A program made the translations under genes and the position numbers. Positions 1-6,685 of a DNA stretch of 36,054 nucleotides are shown piece by piece. Source of the stretch: Desulfovibrionaceae bacterium (GTDB lineage: Bacteria > Desulfobacterota > Desulfovibrionia > Desulfovibrionales > Desulfovibrionaceae); contig JADFXV010000029.1 of assembly GCA_015233395.1 (NCBI GenBank), forward strand, positions 1-36,054, given 5' to 3'. How positions within the stretch are numbered: the stretch's first letter is position 1; each line of letters opens with the position of its first letter. Below the pieces are notes generated by a model, which searched no databases, had not been told where the DNA came from, and saw nothing but the letters and a program-made list of their open reading frames with translations.

Positions 1-36
1 ATCGGCAACGCCGGGAATCTTCTTGCGCTCGTTCAT
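1..36 (-). CDS. 5' fragment of an ORF in the terminal repeat (possible transposase)
   Basis: ATG at 36-34 on the minus strand, preceded by GGAGG at a spacing of 5, opens a frame that reads MNERKKIPGVAD and runs off the contig. The right-hand repeat encodes the same first ten residues. Calling it a transposase is inference from its place in a duplicated, gene-disrupting element; the residues seen do not identify a family. Confidence 0.45.
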   Translation of the reverse strand, partial: MNERKKIPGVAD

Positions 37-127
37 GACCGCCTCCATCGTTGAAGATGGAGATAAATTAACATAAATTACAGCAAGTTGAAAGACAAAT
101 TATGCTGTTTTGCCGTGCAGGGGTCTC
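1..127 (-). mobile_element. Left copy of a terminal inverted repeat, probable IS end
   Basis: Positions 7-127 are the reverse complement of 35934-36054 over all 121 bases. Beyond 127 the two flanks differ at once (island DNA here, comM at the other end). The shared block holds an AT-rich leader, a GGAGG ribosome site and the first codons of an ORF that points out of the window. One mobile element present twice, with the assembly broken inside each copy, explains this best. The insertion-sequence family cannot be named from this little sequence. Confidence 0.7.
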
Positions 128-205
128 TGTGGGCATCCTTTGGGGTTGCCTGACTCCCCAGGTTTCCATGGCCTGCCTGGGCCTCGTTGCTTTTTTGGTG
201 TCTTT

Positions 206-391
206 TCAGTCATTGGCCGCCGCCTCCTTTTCGTCGCCGTGCAGTTTGAGTATGTTCTCGTGCTGGACGGGTTTTATCCACTGCCGATCCGGGCAAGCCT
301 CACACAATTCCGGGCAACCAGGCCAGCATCCATGGCACGGATCACGCCCCGGGTCGGCCGGAAGATGCCGCAGGTAAATGATGCCGCTCAT
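206..391 (-). CDS. Small Cys-rich protein, putative zinc finger
   Basis: This is a 61-residue ORF whose ATG overlaps the stop of the ERCC4 nuclease gene in an ATGA, so the two are probably translationally coupled. Residues about 18-34 hold five closely spaced cysteines and a histidine (CHGCWPGCPELCEAC), consistent with a small metal-binding fold; the tail is acidic and lysine-rich. I recognise no family. The coupling suggests a partner or regulator of the nuclease. It is the last island gene before the contig's repeated end; the 78 bases between the stop and that repeat hold nothing I can identify. Confidence 0.6.
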   Translation of the reverse strand: MSGIIYLRHLPADPGRDPCHGCWPGCPELCEACPDRQWIKPVQHENILKLHGDEKEAAAND

Positions 392-846
392 GCCGCCGCC
401 TTTTTCGTCACGGCCTGGTATCGCCGTTCGATTGTTCGCTGGTAATGGCGCAGGAAAGAAAAGGTGAAGCGCTCCGCACCACGCCGGTCCTGGGCAAAGT
501 AGAAGGTCAGCCGATAGCGGCACATGAAGGCCACCACGCTTTCGTAAGCGGCCTTCGGGTTCAACGCGCTCCGGAACTCGCCAAGCTCCAGGGCGGCCAT
601 GGGCGATTCGATCACCACGGCGGCGGCCTCATATCCCCGCAGGCGTTCAAGCTCGCGCTCGAAGCGGTCACGCTCTCGGCCGAGACAGGCGACCAGGTCG
701 CACAACTCTTTGCGCTCCACGGCCACCAGAGATTCGAGGCCAGCCAGGCTGTAGTCGCCAGCCGTCAACGCGCCCTTGACCACTTGGGCGTCGTATCCCT
801 CAAAATCAAAAGGGCGTTGCTCGCGGCTATCAACGATGATCTTCAC
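388..846 (-). CDS. ERCC4-type nuclease domain protein
   Basis: A 152-residue protein that is essentially one ERCC4/XPF-type nuclease domain. It shows VDSREQ at residues 5-10, GDY at 30-32 and the metal-binding motif VERKELCD at 43-50, matching the family pattern ERKxxxD. The start is GTG at 846-844, supported by GGAGG five bases upstream. XPF-family nucleases cut branched or flap DNA; in islands and phages stand-alone versions are thought to process replication or recombination intermediates. It overlaps the 59-residue ORF upstream by 17 bases and the Cys-rich ORF downstream by an ATGA, so it is the middle gene of a tight set at the end of the island's replication block. No helicase or HhH domain is fused. 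Confidence 0.88.
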   Translation of the reverse strand: MKIIVDSREQRPFDFEGYDAQVVKGALTAGDYSLAGLESLVAVERKELCDLVACLGRERDRFERELERLRGYEAAAVVIESPMAALELGEFRSALNPKAAYESVVAFMCRYRLTFYFAQDRRGAERFTFSFLRHYQRTIERRYQAVTKKAAA

Positions 847-1009
847 GATGCCCTCCGCGTTTCGGCCGCCACCCCCCGCGCCGAACGGCCAATCGCCGCT
901 CCAAACCCACCAGATAGGCTATCGCCTCTTCCTCGGTGTGCTCTTTTGGGCTCGAAGGGGTTTCATGGGTTTTCGGGGTTTTTTCCAGCCCCTTTATATA
1001 AAGTGTCAT
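830..1009 (-). CDS. 59-residue hypothetical protein
   Basis: ATG at 1009-1007 is preceded by GGGAG with good spacing, and the frame runs 59 codons to TGA at 832-830, overlapping the GTG start of the ERCC4 gene. The product is basic, begins MTLYIKGLEKTPKTHETP, has an EEEAIAYLVGLERRLAV helix-like middle and an Arg/Gly/His-rich end. No family recognised. Its ribosome site and start codon lie in the loop between the arms of a long inverted repeat (955-984 / 1044-1073), and one arm is inside its coding sequence, so its translation may depend on RNA folding. Its reality rests on the ribosome site and on gene packing. Confidence 0.5.
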   Translation of the reverse strand: MTLYIKGLEKTPKTHETPSSPKEHTEEEAIAYLVGLERRLAVRRGGWRPKRGGHREDHR

Positions 1010-1073
1010 TGTATCTCCCTGCCACTTTCCGCGTTAGGATTGAAAAAAACCCCGAAAACCACTGAAACCCCTT
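955..1073. repeat. 30-nt inverted repeat bracketing a start codon
   Basis: Arms 955-984 and 1044-1073 are complementary at 28 of 30 positions; the two mismatches are adjacent. The 59-base loop holds the ribosome site and ATG of the 59-residue ORF. On the minus strand the first arm begins just after the TAA stop of the helicase gene. It could be a terminator with readthrough control, an RNA switch, or a relic of an inverted duplication. Confidence 0.8.
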
Positions 1074-1075
1074 TT

Positions 1076-3628
1076 TTAGGCCTCGCCTTCGGGAATGACT
1101 TTCCAATTTGCTGAACCGTCGGTTATCGTCGTGGCCTTTATCAACTTGAGGCCGCCGGAGATGCGCCCGGCCTGTCGAAGCAACCAACGCCCCAAGCGCT
1201 TGGAATTGATGTCTCCACGTTCTCCAGCGATCTCTTCAAGGGGCTCTTCCAAGGGTGAATCATCTTCTGACGCAGCCCGTATGATCTCTTTGACGGTCCG
1301 AGGTGTCCGGCCAAACCTGGTATTCCATGCAGCAAGAAGTGTCCGCAGTTGGGCGGCCTCGGGGTCATCGTCCATGATCCCGGTCCGGCTCTCAAATGGA
1401 TCTTCCGCCCCGGCCCAGACCAAGGCGGACCGCACCAGGGATGACCAGCGCTCGAAGCTCCCGAACGGCGTCAACTGCATATCCGGTCGGCCGGCAGCGA
1501 CGTAGCCCCGCACGATGGTCAAGGCCGCGTTCACGTATCCGGACCGATGTTCAAGCGCCCTGGCGACGGGATCAAAGGAGAAGACCCTCTCTTCCGGCCG
1601 CTCCATCTGCGGATCGAGCCGGATCAGAAGCGCCCGCCGCGTCAGATCGCCGGCCAGGACCAAGTTGTTGCCGTTCGCGGCCCACAACGCTGAATTGGGA
1701 ATCTCGGATTGCACGCTCGAACCCAGCGGCCGGACTTTGAGCGTTTCCGCCGTGATTCCCTGACAGAGCAGATCGGACCGCAGCGTCCCGTTCACGTTGT
1801 CCAGATTGACCAGGGCGTCCCCGGCGAGCAGACAGCCGACCAGACGTTTTTCGAGTTCATCCCGGTCAGCCGAGACGGATAAAACCGCGCTGCGCCGACC
1901 CGTGGCGATAACAGCCGCTACGTCCAGGAGTGTAGACTTCCCCGATCCCCGGACCGGGCTGGACGTTGAGAAAAGGGGCACATAGTCCAACGCCGGCCGG
2001 GCCACGGCAGTCAGGATCAAGGCAAGGCCCACGGAGCGATCCACCGGCGAGACGAACGAGAACCCGGCCAAAAGCGCCGTCAGGGATTCCAGGGCTTTCG
2101 CGGCGTCATTCAGGCTGGGTTTGTCTGACACGGCCACCTTGAGGTCATGCGCCAGATAGTAGCCGCTCGCCGGGTCATACCCGGGCTCAAGCAGGAGCGT
2201 TCCATCGGCGCGCACTGTCGGACAGCAGACAACGCCGCGCAGGGCCGGGAATGGCCATTGACCAGACCGGGCCAGAATGGCGTCGGACACGCCACGGGGA
2301 GGATCGACCGCGCGCCACGACTTCTCGCGTTTGTCGAATCGCTGGAATTTGCCATGCCGGGATAAGACCGGCTGCAAAAAGGCCGTGGCCACGGGCATAA
2401 TCACTGCCGCGCCTTGCGGCCGCGCAACACCTTCCGAGAAATCCGCCGCAGGAAGGACCGCAACGCGAACCATTTGCCCGCCGCGCTGAAACACCTTGTC
2501 AGCTATCGGGAGGGCCGGCCGAGCCAGGATCACCTCGCAGGCGTCGACCAGGCGGGCAAGCTCGCCATCGCGGATTTGGACCGTACTGGCGTCATCCTGT
2601 GGACTGTCTTCGGCATCAGGTGAAGCGATAACCGCCGCAAACGCCTCCGGGGACAGCTTGTGCGACTTGATATGCTCACGCACCCGGGCGCTATTCCAGC
2701 CCTCGGCTTCGGCATCGGCCAAATCCCAGCCCTCGGGCGCATCCCTCGGGGGATCAACAATATGGACCTCGGCTGCACCGGCAGCTTTGACCCTGGCGGC
2801 AACTCCCAGAGCAGCTTTCCGCCCTGGTTCGTCCGCATCCGGTCAGATTGCCACGCGGCGGCCCTTCAACGGCGAGAAATCGGCCTTCGATACGGCCTTG
2901 CATCCGCCCGGCCAGGTCAGGACCACGGCCACAGGTAAAAGGCGCTGTGCGGCGTCGGCGGTCTTCTCGCCCTCGACCAGCAAAACCGGCGCATCCGGTT
3001 CTGCATTGGCCAGACGATCCAACCCGTACAAGGGTCGTGGATCGGGGAATGACTTCCAGCGCCAGTGCTTCTGGCCGCTGGAATTTTCAGCGTAGACGAG
3101 CGGGATAATCTCCTTGCGCCCGTCATGCTCAAACCGGCAGACATGGCCCAGGGGTCGCCCTTCACCATTTTTATAGATCCATCGGGCCACAGGGTTGCCA
3201 TGTCTGAAGTGCCTGAAATCCGACTCCGGGGCATCGTCAGGGGCCGGCAGGATAGGCCGCCAATCGTCTTGCTTGGCTTGCGCCTGTACCTGTGGCCGGT
3301 TGCCATTCCCATTCCCATTCCCATTCCCATTGCCGTTATCAATCCCAAGCTCGCGAGCCAGCGCCTTTGCGGCCTCGCCGTGCTTCATCTTGTGGATCGC
3401 GGCATACAGGGAAACTGGGTCGCGGCCCCGATCTTCCCCAGCGAAATCAGCCCAGGAGCCCGTCGTCAGGTTCACGGAACAGGACCGGCCCGGACCGCCG
3501 TTCAAGTCGCCCGTAATGTACTCGTGCCCCTCGACGCGGCCACCAGGCAGCCACCGGGGCAAGAGGTCCTGCAAACGAGAGAGCGCAGCGGCGTTGATCG
3601 AGGCGAAATCGATTCGAGGGCCGGTCAT
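1076..3628 (-). pseudogene. Primase-helicase of the island, split by an in-frame TGA
   Basis: The frame is open for 850 codons except for one TGA at 2845-2843 (codon 262). The N-terminal part has a primase-like region, an Asn-Gly linker at about 98-110 and the first TOPRIM motif, LLVEGEK (217-222). The TGA falls in GRRVAI-stop-PDADEPG, where TOPRIM primases commonly have Trp; the DxD motif (264-266) follows directly in the same frame. The C-terminal part is an AAA/SF3-like helicase with Walker A GSGKST (Lys about 564) and a Walker B-like LVNLDNVNG. TGG to TGA is one base change. A downstream TTG at 2722 could start a 548-residue helicase, but without a convincing ribosome site. A selenocysteine is unlikely here. 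Either a real nonsense mutation or a sequence error; if real, priming is probably lost while a helicase piece might persist. Confidence 0.85.
3304..3333. repeat. Hexanucleotide tract coding an Asn-Gly linker
   Basis: Four perfect CATTCC units and one variant (CATTGC) in tandem encode part of the alternating Asn-Gly run in the primase-helicase. Slippage by whole units would change the linker length without shifting the frame. Confidence 0.85.
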
Positions 3629-3879
3629 ATTTCGTCCCCGGGTTCGTCTTCGGCTTCCAGTTCAAGAAGATGATCGACGCAAGCCAGCATGGCCGATGCT
3701 CGCCGGGTGTAATCCCGGTCAAGGGCCTTTGCGTGGTCCCGTCGCATCCGTCGCAGATCGGATACCCGTCGCCACTTGCCGAAGGCCGCCCGCAGGGGTA
3801 GGAATTTGCCAGCCGCTTTCCATTCCCAAGGCCCCCGGTTGCGTTGCAGCGCGAAGGGGGCTGTCTCATTTCTGGACAT
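3625..3879 (-). CDS. 84-residue hypothetical protein
   Basis: The 84-residue ORF ends in an ATGA overlap with the primase-helicase start, so the two are likely coupled. ATG at 3879 has GGGGGAAATC just upstream. The product is rich in Arg and Trp in its first half (WEWKAAGKFLPLRAAFGKWRR) and ends in an acidic tail (ELEAEDEPGDEI). I do not recognise a family. Its place between the AlpA-type regulator and the primase suggests an accessory role in replication of the element, which is inference only. Confidence 0.6.
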   Translation of the reverse strand: MSRNETAPFALQRNRGPWEWKAAGKFLPLRAAFGKWRRVSDLRRMRRDHAKALDRDYTRRASAMLACVDHLLELEAEDEPGDEI

Positions 3880-3888
3880 GATTTCCCC

Positions 3889-4149
3889 CTACGCCGCCGC
3901 GCCCGTCTGTCTCGGCACCCTGGGGGCTTCGACCTTGATCCTCGTCGCCAGCCAATCGGCCAGGGCATCGCGGTCATAACAAACCAGCCTGCCGACGCGG
4001 AAAAAGGGCGGCCCTTGGCCTATGCTGGCGAGGTTAGCCATGAAGCCGGGGGAGTAGGGAAATCCTGTTTTTTTCAGGTCGGGTCGCCGGATGATCGGCG
4101 GGGCCTCTTTGCGGAACGTGGCGAGAACGTCTTGAGATTGAGATTGCAT
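3889..4149 (-). CDS. AlpA-type excisionase/regulator (MerR-like HTH)
   Basis: An 86-residue protein with the layout of AlpA/excisionase family proteins: a short N-terminus, then PIIRRPDLKKTGFPYSP (first helix pair), a middle with PPFFRVGRLVCYDRDALADW, the typical strand-strand-helix that places the DNA-binding wing, and a basic end. Such proteins activate integrase or excision genes, or act as excisionases, in P4-like elements. ATG at 4149 is preceded by GGAGAAAC. A large dyad at 4160-4204 lies immediately upstream and is the natural candidate operator. The 84-residue gene and the primase follow within ten bases, so this is probably the first gene of the replication operon. Confidence 0.82.
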   Translation of the reverse strand: MQSQSQDVLATFRKEAPPIIRRPDLKKTGFPYSPGFMANLASIGQGPPFFRVGRLVCYDRDALADWLATRIKVEAPRVPRQTGAAA

Positions 4150-4159
4150 CGCGGTTTCT

Positions 4160-4204
4160 CCTCACTTGATTCAACACTTGGTTTAATTGTTGAATAATGT
4201 GAGG
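4160..4204. promoter_or_regulatory. Nested dyad, candidate operator upstream of the AlpA gene
   Basis: CCTCAC-N3-ATTCAACA-N11-TGTTGAAT-N3-GTGAGG: two nested perfect arms of 6 and 8 bp with matching 3-base gaps, centred near 4182. It begins 11 bases upstream of the AlpA start codon. A dimeric regulator binding here would control the replication operon. It could also fold as a leader hairpin. Confidence 0.65.
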
Positions 4205-4220
4205 CCAGGATGACAAAATA

Positions 4221-4378
4221 GGCGTCATAGACGCCAAGATAGACATGATTTTAGAAGGATACGAAGAGGGTAAGGCGGCTTAACATGCTTAAATTACAGG
4301 ATCAGTAGGGAGTGGCCTCAAATAACAGCCCGGGGGAAATGTCTATCGGGGTCTATCAAAATGTCTATTCGTGTCTAT
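4221..4378. repeat. Iteron-like hexamers, candidate origin or binding region
   Basis: The hexamer ATAGAC occurs at 4227 and 4239 (12 apart), and its complement GTCTAT at 4341, 4351, 4363 and 4373 (10, 12 and 10 apart), close to helical phasing. A perfect GGCGTC-ATA-GACGCC palindrome sits at 4221-4235. This is the only AT-rich non-coding stretch of the island and lies beside the replication operon, as iterons of plasmid or satellite origins do. The last repeat overlaps the stop of the 233-residue gene. Confidence 0.55.
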
Positions 4379-5076
4379 CCTCTATACTTCTTTTTTCTAC
4401 TTGCGGGTCTTGGCAACGGGGGGAGTTTGGGACCAGCAGGATCATGGACCGCGTATTGTTCACCGGCTTCGATACGGCGTGTTACGGTTCTCACAGTTTT
4501 TCCAAGTAGTCTTGCAATTTTCATATTAGTCCAATTCTCTACATGAGACGCATAGTAGGCTTTTACATCTTGCCATTTTTCTGGATTTTCTTGATAAAGT
4601 ATATCCATATATGTCACGTATTGCTCTGACACAGATACATTTTTTGAGTTTGAGTTTAATTGTTTGCCGTCTCCATTCACAGGGACATCCACCGCCTGCG
4701 GCGAATTATCTGAAAGATTTGCCGTTTGTGGTTTACCTAAGAACTTTTCAACATCTTCACGAATAAATATAAATTCCAAAAGATCATCAAAAAACAATTC
4801 TTTGTCTACAAGGTGGCCATTTCTTTGATAACGATCTGGCACTGACGATAAATAGTCTTCTCTGCTCCCAAGGCTATTCCACTCCTCTTGTGGCCAATTC
4901 ATGGCTTGTCTAAGTAAATACTTGTCAACATGAACAAGCGCTTTTGCTGTTCTTTCAGTAGGCTCGCCAAATTTGTTGGTAGCCTTAAGCCCGCGCGCCA
5001 TCCAGAGAACCAATTCAAACGGCTGTAAGTTGTGCTGGATAAGTATCTCTTTCCCCAAAATGCGTTCACTCGACAT
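4375..5076 (-). CDS. 233-residue protein with C-terminal HTH, AT-rich gene
   Basis: ATG at 5076 follows GGGAGG with good spacing. The C-terminal region (about 175-210: WTNMKIARLLGKTVRTVTRR) looks like a helix-turn-helix of the resolvase/sigma type, followed by a basic Pro-rich tail ending RKKKYRG. The first 120 residues have no motif I recognise but are rich in aromatic and acidic residues. The gene is clearly AT-richer than its neighbours and uses A/T-ending codons, which suggests a different origin. Its stop codon lies within the iteron-like repeats, so its product might bind them as a replication initiator or repressor; this is inference. Confidence 0.65.
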   Translation of the reverse strand: MSSERILGKEILIQHNLQPFELVLWMARGLKATNKFGEPTERTAKALVHVDKYLLRQAMNWPQEEWNSLGSREDYLSSVPDRYQRNGHLVDKELFFDDLLEFIFIREDVEKFLGKPQTANLSDNSPQAVDVPVNGDGKQLNSNSKNVSVSEQYVTYMDILYQENPEKWQDVKAYYASHVENWTNMKIARLLGKTVRTVTRRIEAGEQYAVHDPAGPKLPPLPRPASRKKKYRG

Positions 5077-5110
5077 GGCAAGCCCTCCCAGGCTTCCCCC
5101 AGGTGAAATA

Positions 5111-5165
5111 TCCCCGGCCAGGCGGTGGGAGTGCCGCTTTTCGCGCCGTCGCGCTAGGCCGGGGA
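5111..5165. terminator. GC-rich hairpin between island genes
   Basis: Perfect 9-bp arms TCCCCGGCC (5111-5119) and GGCCGGGGA (5157-5165) flank a loop with further pairing. On the minus strand it lies just after the 120-residue gene and before the 233-residue gene. No clear T-run follows, so it may be an attenuator or transcript-end structure rather than a simple terminator. Confidence 0.4.
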
Positions 5166-5172
5166 AATGGTG

Positions 5173-5535
5173 CTACGCGAGTCTTTGAGCCTGTTCGATC
5201 TTCTCCTGGTCAAATTCCTGGGGCGTCTTGCACCACTTCACGAGAAAGGCCCCCGGGTCGCCTGGTTTTGCGGGCATCAGGTCGTTAATCCGGTGAAACG
5301 TGCTGGCTATGGCGTTGCGTCGCACGTTCTCCACGTCAACAACGCGGCCCGGACTGCCAATGTAGACCGTCGCCAGCTTGGATATGCGCGGGTCCACGCC
5401 GGAGAAGTCCAAAAACACCTTGAACTTACCGCCCCTGGCCAGGAACATGAAGGCGTTCCAAAGTTCCTTGATGCGGCGGATGCGGACCATGAGGGGCGTC
5501 TCCCAAACCATACGAGACGATTCTGAATTACTCAT
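5173..5535 (-). CDS. 120-residue hypothetical protein
   Basis: The start overlaps the end of the 133-residue gene by 8 bases, so both are likely in one transcript. The sequence has a basic amphipathic N-terminal third (MVRIRRIKELWNAFMFLARG), a strand-rich middle with KVFLDFSGVDPRISKLATVY, and a charged C-terminal helix. No signal peptide, membrane segment or catalytic motif was found, and I do not recognise a family. It lies in the accessory slot between the toxin-antitoxin pair and the replication region, where islands often carry defence or host-interaction genes; no such role can be shown here. Confidence 0.6.
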   Translation of the reverse strand: MSNSESSRMVWETPLMVRIRRIKELWNAFMFLARGGKFKVFLDFSGVDPRISKLATVYIGSPGRVVDVENVRRNAIASTFHRINDLMPAKPGDPGAFLVKWCKTPQEFDQEKIEQAQRLA

Positions 5536-5929
5536 GGTTCACCTCGCCAGCCCAGGCCACCGCGATCTCGCGCAAGCGCCTTTTCATCTCCATGTTTTCC
5601 CGCCTCAATTCCAAACCAGCCAAAACGATGTCTTGAAACTCCCGAGCCATGGCCTCGAACCTCTCTAAAAAACAGGTCAAAGCATGGGCGGCCGGATGCT
5701 CCGCGTTGCCTTGGTTGTGATCGGTAGTCCTCACACCGCCCGGGCCACTCTCCAAATCGCAGCGAAGACGCATGACAGCATCATGTTGTGACGGATATTT
5801 TTTCCGAGACCGTTGAAAATCATGCAAGTGGAGTGGCATACCCCGCACGGTAATTTTCCTCGGCAGCGGCCGTGAGGGCAAAAACCACTTGTACAGGTCG
5901 GTACGTGTCGCTAGAGAACGATCAGCCAT
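5528..5929 (-). CDS. 133-residue hypothetical protein
   Basis: A basic protein with an Arg/Lys-rich first half and a likely helical C-terminal half (ALTCFLERFEAMAREF, then RRENMEMKRRLREIAVAW) that may form a coiled coil. It overlaps the next gene downstream by 8 bases. No known domain recognised. The toxin-antitoxin pair lies upstream across a hairpin at 5960-5996, so this gene probably starts its own transcript, although I see no confident promoter. Confidence 0.55.
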   Translation of the reverse strand: MADRSLATRTDLYKWFLPSRPLPRKITVRGMPLHLHDFQRSRKKYPSQHDAVMRLRCDLESGPGGVRTTDHNQGNAEHPAAHALTCFLERFEAMAREFQDIVLAGLELRRENMEMKRRLREIAVAWAGEVNHE

Positions 5930-5959
5930 GATGCACCCCCCTATGGTGTGTTGTGGTTA

Positions 5960-5996
5960 GGCCCTGGTCGGGAGGTAGTGTCTCCCAACCGGGGCC
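5960..5996 (+). terminator. Hairpin with T-run after the toxin-antitoxin pair
   Basis: Arms 5960-5974 and 5982-5996 pair at 14 of 15 positions (one G-T) around a 7-base loop, followed by GTTTTAT on the plus strand. It separates the toxin-antitoxin pair from the unknown genes. The T-run favours action on plus-strand transcripts; on the minus strand it may still protect the 3' end of the antitoxin message. Confidence 0.5.
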
Positions 5997-6030
5997 GTTT
6001 TATGATCTCGCCCACGCTGGGCGGGGTCAG

Positions 6031-6312
6031 CTATTGGCTTTGCTGGAAGTCCAACTTGAGTTTGCTCCCCGTGGCAGCCGCATAGCGCCGCAGGATGTCC
6101 AGGCTTACGTTGCTCCCGGCCTCGATCTTGGCGACGCGGGGCTGACTCACGCCCATGCGCTTGGCCACCTCGGCTTGGGTCAGGCCTGCCCGGCTCCTTG
6201 CCCGGATCATCGCCTGGGCAATGGAGAACTCTTCTTCCAGGGCATCATACTCCCTGGCGTATTCGGCATCCTCACGCATCATGCGCTCGTGAATTTCTTT
6301 GGCGTCGATCAT
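6031..6312 (-). CDS. XRE-family antitoxin (HigA-like)
   Basis: A 93-residue protein with an XRE-type helix-turn-helix at about 36-75 (RAGLTQAEVAKRMGVSQ then RVAKIEAG), the classic HTH_3 pattern, after an acidic N-terminal helix (EYDALEEEFSIAQ). Its ATG overlaps the toxin stop in an ATGA, which fixes this start over one six codons upstream. Family knowledge says it binds and neutralises the toxin and represses the pair. The order is toxin first, as in higBA systems. Confidence 0.85.
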   Translation of the reverse strand: MIDAKEIHERMMREDAEYAREYDALEEEFSIAQAMIRARSRAGLTQAEVAKRMGVSQPRVAKIEAGSNVSLDILRRYAAATGSKLKLDFQQSQ

Positions 6313-6635
6313 AACCCATGCTCCCCGCACCTCTTGAGTGCCAGCTTGATTTCGTCCTGGGGCGTCTGCTGGGCCTTCTTTTCAAAGAACCTCAGCACCA
6401 CGAGACGGCGGCCCGCGACGGCCACATAGAGCCCCCTGGCGATGCCATCCTTCCCCTTGGCCCGCATTTCCCACAACCGGCCCTTCACGGGGCGGGCGTA
6501 GGGCATGACAAGAGCGCTCAAGCCCTCGTCTTGCACCATCCGAAATATCCGCTGGAAGCGGGCGCGGATGTCGGATGGCAGCTGCACAAACTCGGGAACC
6601 GCCTCATCAAGGAATTTTACTGTCCAGGCTTCCAT
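6309..6635 (-). CDS. RelE/HigB-type toxin (Gp49-like)
   Basis: A 108-residue protein of the phage-derived Gp49-like/HigB family. It begins MEAWTVKFLDEAVPEF, has the core RPVKGRLWEMRAKGKDGIARGLY (about 48-70) and the strand RRLVVLRFFEKKAQQTPQDEI typical of ribosome-dependent mRNA interferases of the RelE fold. It sits directly upstream of and overlaps the antitoxin. In an integrated element such a pair usually stabilises inheritance. The ribosome site is weak (AAGGG about 14 bases upstream). Confidence 0.85.
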   Translation of the reverse strand: MEAWTVKFLDEAVPEFVQLPSDIRARFQRIFRMVQDEGLSALVMPYARPVKGRLWEMRAKGKDGIARGLYVAVAGRRLVVLRFFEKKAQQTPQDEIKLALKRCGEHGL

Positions 6636-6685
6636 GGATATTTATAACCCTTGAGTTATGAGTTGTCCAGGGCGGCGGCCAGCGA

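Noticed and set aside
2843-2845. Selenocysteine at the TGA of the primase-helicase
   Set aside because: TOPRIM primases have Trp here, no selenoprotein of this family is known to me, and I see no convincing hairpin at SECIS distance.
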